From the NCBI RefSeq assembly GCF_028769735.1, contig NC_088200.1:67834061-67898060 (forward strand): DNA of 64,000 bases. Direction: 5' to 3'. The notes below the pieces were generated by a model. The model was given only the letters and a program-made list of their open reading frames with translations. It did no database searches and was not told the origin of the DNA. Made by a program: the position numbers and the translations under genes. Positions within the stretch are counted from its first letter, which is position 1. Each line of letters opens with the position of its first letter. Shown here in pieces: positions 1 through 12,522 of this stretch. This stretch comes from Zonotrichia leucophrys gambelii (taxonomy: Eukaryota > Chordata > Aves > Passeriformes > Passerellidae).

Positions 1-1598
1 TTTTAGTAGGAAAACTTTTGCGGATAGACAGATAAAAAGACGGCTTGGTGAACGGAATCAGATTGCAAGGAAGAGGCTGGAGGACACACAAGAGCTATGC
101 CAAAAGAAATCCACATCAAGTTTTTGTGATCTCTTTCCAGTTGAGGATTGGTATGCTGGTAGAAAGCTGCTACCTTTACCCTTCATTTGGATGTTTTAAA
201 AATAGCAGAATTCCATCGAAAAACCTCTAGGGCAAAGATTCTCTGTTGTCCAACAGAAGCATTCTAACTTTCCTGTAAGATTTGAAAGGTTATATTACTT
301 TGAGCTTCTGTCCTCTGAAAAAGCCCTTTTCTCCCTTGATAAAACTCCCAAGTGACTAAGAACTATTTCTAAAAACACCAGAATCTGCATTTGTTCCATT
401 AGAAATGCAAACTTGACCAAAGAGTTCATAAGGACTATATGTACATTGTTACACTGATATGATCCTGAAGATACAAGCATACTCATGAAACCATCTGTAT
501 TCCATAAATATAAATTTAGCAACTATTCCTTTTAAAAATTTTTGTGTACTTTTTCTGATTTTTTTATTATTTTTAATCACCTATAGACTAGTCCAAAGAC
601 TTGACAATACTTCAGACAAAAAAAGACAAAAGGCAAATCTGGTAAACTTGAAAAACTGGCAACTGGAAGTAAAACATCCTTAAACCAAAAGACTGCAAAG
701 GGATTATTTCAGTAGCTAGACTAAGTTAGTTCTGAAATGATTCCATGTAAAATTACATCCCTGACTTTATTTCAATTACTTTTAAATTTCCCAAGTCAAT
801 AGCCAGTGTTTTAGACAAGACCTATTTTTTTTTCTCTGATATGTCTTTCTTAAGGGGTTTAATATACCCACTCTCAATATCTTTGGGAATTGCTGAAAAT
901 GAGCCCATAGACCTCCAAGGATAGGGGGCTGTACTTTACAGAAGGCTGTCAGAGACACTCAGAGAGTAAAAAGATAATTTATTGTCCCCAACATTTAACC
1001 ATCACATGACAGTCAAGGAAGAACACTTCTAGTAAGATTTAATCCAATTTCAGTCTTTGTGTTTGAAAGCAAATGCAGAACCTTCCAAATTTATCCAGAT
1101 TTCAGAGATTCACAATGATCATAAGGATCATTGAGACATAAAGGATGAAATTGTGTCTAGAATCTAAACAGCTTTAAACTTACTTTTCTGACTCTACATT
1201 TCACCTATCCTGCCTAGAGAATGTAGCAGGCACAAATAAAAGTTATTTGCTTATTGGTTAAAGATTTTTTTTCTTAAAGATCTTCGCAATGGGAGATTAA
1301 TAAATTAATCTGCCTACACAATTAAAGAAGTACAAGGCTTTTTCTTGATGTCTGTGAGATAGCATCCTCTTTTAGGGAGAATGGATAGAGAGAAAGGTAA
1401 AGTATTTGTAAGCTAGTTGCTCAGCCAAGGAGACTCATGGTTAGATAAAAAAATGTCTAATGACAGCTCTTTGACAAAACTATGGCTGACACCCGGAGAA
1501 ATTAATGAGATACTTTGACTTTCTAAAACTTCAGAAGTGTAAGAGAAGACTGTGGAAAAAACCCTAATGAAGGATGAATCAAAGAGAACATTAATGGT

Positions 1599-2264
1599 TG
1601 TCTTAGGCTGTAATGCAAGATGTGGCTGGGGCTGTGTATTCTATTACCATTTGTTAGAGGTGGGGCAGTTATCTTCTGTTAATTGGGCAGTTTTCTTTAT
1701 CTCTTCCACAAACACATCCTCCCTCCAGAAAATATCTGTTAATGGGCCACTGAATCTCACTGCATGACTGAGAAAATTACATCATCCCACTGGGAGATGT
1801 TCTGCCCAGGGAGAGGAGCCAAGCCAGGATTCCTACCTGGATATAATCAGAGATTTGGAACACCAGGGGAACCTTTTTCCACTGGATTCCCAGAGGAAGA
1901 CCAGGCCCATCTACACCACCACTGCACCTTCAGAGGAAAACTCCACCCTTCTACAGGATCCCTGCTCCAACAGAACCACACCTGTCACTGCTGGAGGGCT
2001 GCAGCCACCGTCTAATCGGACTGCTGTCAACACCCTGACCCGCAGGGTGTCAGGTCATAGTCTCACTCTGTCAGTGTTGCTTTGCATTACGGCATTTCTT
2101 TTATTTTTTCCTAATAAAGAACTGTTATTCATATTTCCATATCTTTGCCTGAGAGCCCCGTAATTTCAAAATTATAATGACTTAGAGAGAGGAGGTTTAC
2201 ATTTTCCATTTCAAGAGAGGCTCTTGCCCTCCTTAGCAGATATCTGTCTTTTCAAATGAAGACA
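1599..2264 (+). mobile_element. Solo LTR of an avian endogenous retrovirus
   Basis: A 666-bp unit bounded by short inverted ends TGTCTT (1599-1604) and AAGACA (2259-2264). Flanks ATGGT (1594-1598) and GTGGT (2265-2269) match at four of five bases, fitting a 5-bp target duplication as in ERVL-type elements. AATAAA at 2113-2118 is the LTR polyadenylation signal, followed by a terminal U5-like part (TTTGCCTGAGAGCCCC). An 8-bp stem with 5-nt loop (2030-2050) sits upstream of the signal. The text resembles a high-copy LTR I recall from songbird genomes. No gag, pol or env remains beside it, so it is a recombined solo copy. The small open frames inside it are not genes. Confidence 0.75.
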
Positions 2265-3284
2265 GTGGTAAAGCTCACTATTACCCCTTTTTCTGCCAGA
2301 GGGACATCAGCTGCAAGGAAAATAGCACAGAATAGGAAAACATTAAATACTATTACCATTGGATGGTAGGAAGAATGAGAAAAGTGGGAAGACTAAGAGT
2401 TAAACTCTGTCTCTGAAGGCTGTCTGCCAACTACCTAATGGATAGCATAAATAAAATAGACCTAGCCATGTCTTTGAGACCCTGAAGAGTTGGGTTTTTT
2501 AGCTCTCTCCAAGCAAAACTCATCATACAACAAATAGCACTTGAAGAAACGAACAAAAATGCTAATGAAGAATGGAATGTTTTACTGCTGGAAAACATTC
2601 AATTGAAAATAGTTTGATAAACTGAAGAAGAGCAGTATATCCTCAATACTCTTACAACTGAAACCAATGGAAGATTAGTGTTGTTTACGTGCCTCCCTCA
2701 GACTTGACGGCATTCTTCTATCTCAATTTGCTGTACTATGTTTACAACACTGCCTTCCCTCACTCCTCCTAAGACAGCTTTGAAAGATTATGTTGCAAAA
2801 CACAAAGGTTACTGGAGAAGCATCCTTCAAAATGATGAGGTATTTACTAGTTAGGTACTGGTATGAAAAAGCTAGAGCCAAGCACAAGGGTACTTTTCCC
2901 CGCAAAGAGTACCTGCACTCTCTCCTTATTCTTCCTTTAGCTGTGGGGATTCAACAGTTGGTCTTCATTAAGCTGTCCATAAGAGAGTTGTTCTCGGTTT
3001 CATATTTGGTTCCCACGAGACCTTGATTAATAGCTGTCTGCTATAATTTATATATAGTCCTTGTTTAGGCAGTACAATTTCTTTATTATGGCCTTTTAAA
3101 AATATTTCACTAATGTTGTTCAACTAATTTTTAATCTAAGGGGAGAAAAAAGAAAGGAGGTAGGAGACACACTATGTCCTAATTTCCTAGGAAATCACCA
3201 TGTGAGAAGCAAAAAAACCCAAACCAAAACAATAAAACAAAAACCAGACCCAAAAGTATCCTGCTCTCAGAATTGGACTACAGA

Positions 3285-3600
3285 GCAAAGAGGACTTCAG
3301 GGGTTGCCCAGTCCACCCCCCTCCTATTTCTGAGGCAGTATCAGCATCTATGATAAACATCCTGAAAAATGTTCATGTAGTTTTTTCTTTAATGGAAGAC
3401 TCCACAAGCTGCTAGATAATCTACTCCACAGCTTCATTATCCTTGATGTATCTCACTTGAATCTCTCTTGCCAATACTTAAGATCATTTATGTCAATACT
3501 TAAGATCATGTTTGCTGTCCTTCTACCAAGATCACAAAGAAATGACCAACCTGTGATAAACAAGATCTCATCCGGCTTCATCTCCTCTTCAAACCAACTA
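3285..3600 (-). mobile_element. Decayed CR1 LINE fragment
   Basis: Plus-strand text such as TTGCCCAGTCCACCCCC, AGGCAGTATCAGCATCT and AGACTCCACAAGCTGCTAGA follows the antisense of the CR1 3' region in order, with many substitutions. The insertion is therefore on the minus strand. No long frame survives. A 16-bp internal duplication (3472-3487 and 3494-3509) arose after insertion. Right edge is unclear because an A/C-rich tract begins there. Confidence 0.5.
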
Positions 3601-3730
3601 AAAAAACTCCCAAATAAAATAAAAAAACAAAACAAAAAAAAAAAACCAAAACCAAACAAACAAAACAAAACAAAAAAAAAAAAAAGCAAAAAAAGCCCCA
3701 AGACATAAAAAAACCTAAAAAAAAAAAAAA
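3601..3730 (+). repeat. A/C-rich low-complexity tract
   Basis: Almost only A and C (units such as CAAAA and CCAAA), ending in an A run, directly beside the CR1 fragment. Confidence 0.8.
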
Positions 3731-6700
3731 TTGCCAATAAATACTGTGATATATTTTCTAATCTATGCTGTGAGGTTTTATTCTAGCCTTTTCCAGTCAA
3801 GATTTGAGCTTGAATAGAGCTGAGGACAAAATCAAACTTATTAAATCCTGTGATTAGGAACATAATGATATTTACTAGTCTATTTCCACCAAACCATAAA
3901 TGCAATGTGGCTGACCCAGGCATTCTGTCATAAACATTTTATACTACAGCAGCAGTTAAGTATTACATATTTTCCAAAAAGTATTTCAAGGAATGTGTGT
4001 GGAGGGTAGGGGTGTTTTTTAAGGGCCAACTAGCAAAGACTGTTTTGCATTGCTTATGATAGAAACCTCTTGTGAGGTCTTCTAAAACAACAATTCAGCA
4101 AAAAGTGAATGTGAAGCCACTGAGTCAGCCCCATAAGCCTTTTTTTTTTTTTTAAGGCAGCTTTCAATGAATGCATTTTAAATGTTTCTCATTCCCCTTC
4201 CCCAGTTATTCTTATATAAGAACTCTGCCTCCCAACCCTTTCTCTTTGGAAATATGGTAACCATAGTTTCTGTGTCCTGCTGAGACTTGCTATGTAGAGC
4301 TGTATTATACCTGCTATTTAGCTGCTGATAGCAGTGTTTCTGTTGCAATTTATGAGAAATGTCAGTTGAAGGCAGAAAGTATTGTACACACTATATTTTC
4401 CCAGCTGGATACCTCCGTGAGCAGAAAGCAAAAACATGAATACACATGCACCATACATTTGGGGGAGGGTAGGAAGGAGACTGAGGGGAAAAAAGGCTGC
4501 AGGTTAGATGTGATGTTGGGTGGTCTAAAGAAAATGAGCTTGTCAATGGGAAGGTACATCTAATATTATTAGAGAACACCAGAGGTTTTTAACGCAGTCT
4601 GTGGTGCTACAGCAGTAACACAAAGGCACCACTGTTGACTCTGTAGATGCCTTTTTCCTTTACACGTGGAAGTTGTACTGTGGCATTTTGAAAACTGTCA
4701 CATTCAACTGCCTGCTTCTCTGACTCAGGTCTGCAGGTTCTTGTGTAATGTTTAGCACAAGGACATTTTAATCCTGAATACAGTTTAGCCACTTTAACAG
4801 TATTTATACCTGAGGGTGTTTTGGGGTCTCCCCAGAGAGAAATGAAAACCAAGTCACCAAGCACAGGAAATACAATTGTGTCTCATCATGCTCTTCAGCA
4901 GTACTTTACTTACTACGATGATAGTGATATCATATAGCAATACGTTCCCTTGGGAAAGTGTTTTTCCTGGATAACAATGATAGCAATTTTCATGCTGCTT
5001 GATTACACTGACAGCTGAAGGTGGTAAGGCTTCACAAGAGAGGAAGTCCAGTTCAGGGAAGAGAGGGATTAAAGCAAAATGTTGGCTCTGTCTGCAAAGG
5101 AATGATGTAAAAATATTTTTTTTTCACCAGAAAGTATTGAAGATTACCATAGAAGGTACACACCAGAGCTTTATAGTCTTCAAACACTGTCTCTCTGAAG
5201 ATCAGCACTTCATGGCCATGACATTTTCTTGAGAGTGTACTATATTAAACCAAAGGTTTGCAGGCAAATAGTTTAAAAAAATCCCCTTATTTATGTATAC
5301 TTCACAGTCCACACTATAAAGAAACATAACTCTGTCAGTAAGGAAGTACTCTAGAAGCAAAAGTCACCAGTGAAGAAAGGAAAATTATTAGAGCAACAAA
5401 GTCATTAATTTTGGAGCACATATTGCTTAAATAGTCTATGTGACTTCCTAAACTCTAGTCATTACCAACTAGCTTCCAAATTTACAATAATCTTAGTCAT
5501 TGCCCAGATCACCTCCTCCATTAGAAGCACAGAACTGAAAATAATGAAAATCCCAAGTCTGCTGAAGCTAAAATACTCACAGTCAAACTGAGGATAGATC
5601 CCATTACCATTTAAATAACAACATGGAACTCTCTGAAGGAAAAGCCTTTTGATCTCAAAGATCCAAATGCTGAGTGAGAGTAAAAAACTCAGTTCTTAAA
5701 ATTTCCAGGGAAAAAGTGGGGAAAAAAAAAAGGACTATGACCCAGGCTGTCAGTCACGTGCTTAAATTTCTAGCATTTTTTACTGTTAAATGTAGCCCTC
5801 TTGGTGTGTAATTAGTGGCTACATCATCATCAATATCACAGTTAATAAAAGCTTTAGTAACTTTTTATTGCAGGCTGTTCTGGTGAGGAGGTGCCAAGAG
5901 CAGCATGAAGTGGTGAAGGACAGACCAAAAGGTGAATCATGGGTTGTATTTTTCTTCTTTCTCCCTCTCTACTTCAAATTTAGGATATCCAAGTTTTGAT
6001 CACCTAACACTTGGTTATTACTACAGATTTTGAAAATATGAATGTCTTGTTAATTTCAAATACAAAGCAGTGCAAGGTCAAATGGTATTAAAAATCTCAT
6101 TTGGGCAGAATTACAAGCCCTGTACCTTTTGAATGGCAAAGAAAAACAATAAAATTGTACTGAACTGCAGTTCAAATTTCTGTCATTTTTTAATTCTTTC
6201 TCTGGAGAGCCGTGAATGAACGATGCTTTGAAAAGTGCTTTAGCCTTTGACAGTCGATGGAGTTTGCTGATGTCACATTTTCTAATTGACACAACACAGG
6301 GTCTGCACGGCACACTGCTACAACATTTGTTTTACAAGCGCACATTTCACAGGAAGCCAGTGATTAATTTCCCAAAGACTTACAGGCATACATTTCTAAA
6401 AAGGGAAAAATAAAACTGTTACATATCCATACAAATCAAAATTTACAGAATCGTGGCAGTCAGCCAGCAAAACCACTCCAGGTCTGCTTCCCCATCTGTT
6501 TGGCTTGTTAGCTGAAAGAAAATAAAACCAAATTGCTCCTTCTGTAACTAATTCTCAGAACTCCCAAAAAAACCCAACTTCCATGACACAATATTAATAA
6601 CTCAGAATGCCCTACAACAACCAGTAAACCTTGTAAGCACTGTGTAATGTAAACACAATAGTTCAGGAAGAGATACTGAGGCAAGGAGAGTTCAATCCTC

Positions 6701-8765
6701 CCCAGGATTGAAAAGATGCCATGCCAAGACATTACTGCTGGTCACCAAAGGGATCTTTTGACCCTTCCAGCAAATGGTGCCCTCCTGCAGACCAACGTGG
6801 TCAAATCCTGGCATGGGGAATGCTACACCCTCCTGTACATTGGCGCTGCCCTCGAAACAGGGAAGGTAGAAATAAATGTGTGCCAGCTCCATGGTCACCT
6901 GCAATCACAGCATTAATGCAAATGAAACTCGTGCTGGCTTAGGCAGGTCTGTGAACTTGCTGGCGCTGGGAGCACGCACAGTCCCCGCTGCTGCCTCTGC
7001 TAAACGGGAGGCAACTCACACAGATCAACTGGCTGAGCAGCTGAGGTCAACAATGCCTTCAGCTGTTTGTCTGCTGGAGCCCTGACAAGTGATTTTCATT
7101 TTATGGCAATGTACCATGTCAAAATCATTACTTTTTCCTTTTAATCTTTAATTTATAAATTAAAAACCCGTCGTAAAAACTTGCACAGCTTTTTTCTGTC
7201 TACCACTGGAATGGTATAAAGCAAATATACTACAGGTTTCTATTTCACAGATTAAAAAATAATTTGACTAGGAGCACTTTCAACAGCTGCCCATAAATCA
7301 GCCCACTCTCAAGAGTTCAACTCAAGAGTTATTGTGTCTATTGTGCATCTTAAGGTTCAAAGACAGATTATTCATGCATTCATTCATAGCCAAGAATGTA
7401 TCCCAGCAATGAAATTTACCCTTCAAAGCTGACCCAAGCTTAACCACTGGATTGACTAAATAATTTAATTGCTCAATGATGTGCTACATCCCTTTACTGA
7501 AGACTGTAGTTTTAGTGAATTGAGCTAGTTTTAAACCAGTGATATATTAATGGCACATATTCCAAAAGCATAAGCAGCTGCTGCCCACCAACAATACCAA
7601 ACTGAATAACAGGAATGCAAACAAATCTCCTGGTGCACAGTTAGCTTTTTTTGCAGTACTTAAAAATTGCAGTGTTACAAAATTACTTCTGTGAAAGAAA
7701 GAGGCAGAAAATAGATGAAAGCAAAGCTGTTATTTACAGAGAGCCTCTCATAGCTGAGTAATGTTGCCAGTGCAAGAACATTAGTTCTGTCACCTCCCTT
7801 TCATACCCCACAATTTATTTTCCATTCTGCTTAAAAGGGTTTCTACCACTAGATGCAATGATGAAAAGAACAGCCAGCGTTCTTCTCTGTGACTTTGACT
7901 ACAAAGTCAAGAGTGCTGAAATAACTTCTCCTCACCTGTTAGGGTAAGCTGTCTGGTGCAGCTAATTCAGTCAACATTCCAGTCCTCTCCTAGCCACATT
8001 AAGCCAATGCATCTAGACTGAAGATTAAGGGGAAAGGAGACAATTACATTGTGTGTTACTGCCAAAGATGCAAAGACTCTAAATCTCCTTGAAGCTGAAA
8101 ACAAATTAGCAGCTTTGCCCACATCAAGCTGTCTGTCCAAATGGAGGTTTCTTTTCACAACAGCATTACTAACTGTGCTTCTCAAAGATAATGCTTTGGG
8201 GATACAAAACCATTTTCTCTAAATTATTTCCTGTCACTTGCTTGTCTGGACCAACAGAATAATTTGTAATGCAATCACCACCTACTGCCTTGAAGCAAAA
8301 CCAACTACAGATTTACTCCTGCCCCTCAAGAGCCCCTCTTCCCCCTCATTTATACTAATTTCATATGGCACTTGTGTGGGCAGAATCAAAGTAAAAACAA
8401 ATGGCATTAGCCTATCCATTCATATTTCATATGAAAATGCATCAGTTACTAAACCTCTGTTCTGCCTTTAATCTTTATCTGAGGGAGAAAGGGGCTGTCA
8501 GCTCTTGCAGAAGTGAGTAGCATCAAATAAACTACTAAAATGTTACACAACTTCACCTCCACTGTCAACAGGAAGGCATTTGCAGGGGGGTGCAGTCATT
8601 CAAAACCCATCTCAAGCCAGCTGGCACCGACAGCTTCCCTGTTCAGCACGTGGCACTACCTTGGCACAATAGCACAGCAGCTGAGGCCCACAGAAGTTCA
8701 GGTGCTGGAGCAAAGAAAGTTCAAGGAAACCAGTCTGTCCAGCTTTTAGGATGCACACATCGCCC

Positions 8766-8851
8766 TCAAAAAAACCAACAAAAAACCCAAAGCAACAACA
8801 ACAAAAACTAAACAAACTAACAAACAAACAAAAACTAAACAAAAAATCCCC
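8766..8851 (+). repeat. A/C-rich low-complexity tract
   Basis: Irregular CAAA, CAAC and AAAACC units with scattered T, 15 bases before a tetranucleotide microsatellite. Confidence 0.75.
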
Positions 8852-8866
8852 AACACCAACAGAAGT

Positions 8867-8899
8867 GTATGTATGTACGTATGTACGTATGTATGTATC
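8867..8899 (+). repeat. GTAT/GTAC tetranucleotide microsatellite
   Basis: Eight units of GTAT, two of them changed to GTAC. Confidence 0.85.
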
Positions 8900-11800
8900 T
8901 CCAGAAACACTTCCACCACCAACCCTGCTGCCGCCTTTTCTCCCAGCCCTGAAGTATATTTGGACATTTTCCCAGACAAATCTGCTTTTAACCAACCTTG
9001 ACTATGCAGTTTAATGAAAAATAAACTTCTATGTAGCTATGTTTCAGACCCCAGATCTTTCACTCCCATCTTAAGTAACCTGCACCCTGAAAGAAATGGG
9101 GCCCAGGGGGGCGCTGCAAAAAGTTAATGAAGTTGAAAAATCTCAAAAATTAGATACTGTCAAAGTACTAAAAAATTTTTCCATTGATGAGTCACATGTG
9201 CTTAAAAATGCTGAATTTTAAATTTTCATAAGAATATCAAGGAAAATTTTTTCTTTCTTTCACACAATAGCAGAAAAATGAAAGACTTTTTCAAGTGTGT
9301 GAAACTATGTGGGAATGTCATTCTCTCCAGCATTCAGCAAAAAAGAATCTGATCTTCATTAAAAGAATGAACATTAGTAGCATCTATTGGCCTTCCGTCT
9401 GGTTATATCAGTTCTAAATAAAGGTGTCTGGCTGGAAATTGCTGGAACCCATGAGCCATTTTTTGGTTTTGTTTTTTATTTTTTCTTAACTTTTTTTAAT
9501 TGCTCAGTCTTGTAACCAGTGATTCTTTCTAGTCTGAAGCTTTATGAATTCTATTAACAGCCAGTGATTCTTCTGGATGAAATTGGCCTGGATGCAGATG
9601 AACTTGTACTGCCTTCACTGTCAAAGGTGAGAGTGACGTGAACAAAATCCCTCAATATTAATTTATTGCAAAACTTTCTCCACAGAACCTACAGTCTTAA
9701 CTTTTAGGACTTCCAGAAAATTGTTGAGAATAACCTAAAAAGTAAGCTTCTTTTTAAAATCTGTAACACACTATAAGTCATACTCTGCTAAAAGCTGAGC
9801 TGTTTCTCTCTTCCCTAAGGAAAACAGCTCTTTTAGTGAAACCTGAGACTCTTCTTACTGTTTCTAAATCCCAGCTAGAGTGGGTCACATAGCCTCAGGG
9901 CTTTCAAAGATCCACAAAAGCCAGCTCAATATGAATGCAAGGTTAAGAAGTACAGGTTTGGTCACTACAGGGGAAAGTAAACAGGCAGTAAAACATAATT
10001 ACTTGCTTCAACCGACTTAAATGAAGAAGTTTTAAGTGATGGGAAAAAAACCCCACCACCTCTAGATTAATTGAAAATTGATTTGGAACTGCCCCCGCTT
10101 GAAACTGATTTTCCACAACACTTATCCTCAGCGCTAGGGACTGGCGACAGAATTGCCATCGCCTAACAAATAATGTCAGTTACATTTTATTAACGCAGAT
10201 CATCATACTGTTAGCTAAACTACTACAGAAACAGCGAATAGCCTGATCTTCTTCTAACACTCAAACAGAAACAACAAAACTCAAACAAAACAAAATCACT
10301 TAAACGCACAAAATATTGACCCAAGTGAAGGCCTAGTAAACATCCCAAATAAACTTAACTGATATCTTAAACCAGAGAGAAAAGAAAATAGTAGGGGGAA
10401 AGAAGGTTCTTAAGGCTTTTCTTGAACATGCTTCTTGATTCTGATTAAATCTTTAACAAGGATGGTAACAAAAATCTGCCCTTAAAAATTAATTCTACAG
10501 TCATTTATTTCCATAGCTATATCCCCTTTAGGTTCTATTAAGATTTAAATCTACCGCTAGTATACTCAAACCAGTGCTAATTTTGATGGATGTGTAAGTG
10601 TTTAGTTGATACCCCTTAAAAAAAAAACCACCAAAAAAAAACCAATCCTGAAAACCAAAATTAAAGCAAAATGCTCTAATACTGGTCTTTTGTTTTTCAT
10701 CCCAGATGTTTCTAGGGGATTTTATTACCCTAAATTTCATAGCACTTGGGGATATAAAAGTGATGAACTTCAATTGTGCTTTCCATTGCAACACCAGCTT
10801 TTGTAAATCCAGACCTACTTTTTCAGAGTAAATCAAGAAAGGTATTTCCCTTGAACTTTTCTTTTTTATATATATTCTTTTTCTTCTCCCTCACCCTCTA
10901 CATTTTCAACCTCTGTGTTTCCTGCCTCCCTCTTCTAGAACAAAAACATAAGCAATAATCTTTTATTAACCCTGAAGGTCAAAGGGCTCTTCATTGTTCA
11001 AAAATTTTAATTGAGTTTTTCCTTTGCTTTTTGGATTGCTACTTGCCACCAAAAATTCCAGATTAGTAGCTAGTTACTACTACATCAGTAGCAACTAGAA
11101 AGAATTACAAATATGCCTCAGGATACCAAAATTTAACTGTCCACTCTTTCTTTTTAAAAAATGAAAAGCTGCTTGTTCGGCCAGCCACTGATCTGATACT
11201 GGAAAATTAGTCCCAATGCCAAAAGCAGCTTTTCATGACATAGCCTCAAACAGTAGAGAAAAAGGATTATTTTTTAAATTTGTATTAATCTGTATTAGTA
11301 CAAACACACAATCTTATCAACTGGGAGAACCTCTCATTCACCACCGTACAAGACTGGTGCCAATTAGGAGCGTAGAAAAACTGGAATACAACCGCTTTTT
11401 CTAACTATTTAAACTATGTATAAAATTAATACTGATCGAGAGAACATCTTCAAAGAAGTGGGTTAATCCCTGAAGCACACCAGCTAAAGATACCATTACA
11501 GTTGTGCTTTCATTCCCTACTCCAATGGTATTTGTTCAGTAAGGAAACACCTGGATGCACACACACTTCATTAGTAGTCATCTCTATTCCTGCTATCTAC
11601 AAATCCAAACATCACACGTTCCAAGTATTTCATACTGGAACAGTCTCACTTCTAAGCAATCTGCTGCTACTGAGACTTTGCTTTTGAGCAATAAATGCTC
11701 AAAACTGTTGCTTTTCTTGAAGCAGCTCCTTTAGTGTTCATAACCTCACTGCTTGAGCAGGCTCAGTTTCACATTCAAATACCTCCAAGCAAATGTTTCC

Positions 11801-12504
11801 AATCTCAATTATCCTCCTTTCTTTTTCTAGGCACCCTCCCTGCCCCTATATGCTTGTTTATAAAAGGGATAATTTTCAATGTATGTACAAGAAGCGCAGG
11901 GAGTCTTCCTCCGTAGGAGTCTGGCAATATGCAGAGTTTTATGTAAGCACTGTCTGGAATTTGTTAAGTTTTTTCATTCTCTGCTTTGGATTATACCAAG
12001 AGAATTACACCCAGATCCTCACTCAGTTGCAAAATGTAGCATTTCCCAGGTCCCTTTAGATAAGCTGTCTATTAGTACCCAGGGTAAATAAGCCACATCT
12101 GATGTTTTTGGCCAGTTATTGGGACTGCACTGAGGCTACAATTTGCTTAGCATTACATCAGTATATTAAGAGTGGACCAACAAGAGAAGCACTAGACAGT
12201 ACAGAAATCACACATTCCTCCATGCAACAGAGGCGTACAGCCTCTCTAAACAAATCTGTAGGACTAGCACTGGCTAGACCCTGTGGGGTGTTTATGTTCA
12301 AGGAGGAATGCTGACATGTAAATACCAAATTCCATGTTTAACAGCACAAATTTCCTAAGTGCTTTTCTTCTAGTGTTGATCTGCAGTCTTCAAAAATCTG
12401 AAGTAATGGTATTGGGAAGAAATGGAAAGGGTGATGAGCCACCTTGACTTCTCTGCTGTACTTAGAAAGCCTGGAAATTAATAAAGGTTCTGTTTTCACC
12501 TCTC

Positions 12505-12522
12505 TTTTTTTTTTTTTTTTTT
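12505..12522 (+). repeat. T homopolymer (18)
   Basis: Uninterrupted run of T after a pyrimidine-rich lead-in; no retroposon body recognised beside it. Confidence 0.85.

Noticed and set aside
1552..2163. Small plus-strand frames in the LTR
   Set aside because: They lie wholly or largely in the LTR (the first begins 47 bp before it), are short, overlap, and correspond to no retroviral gene.
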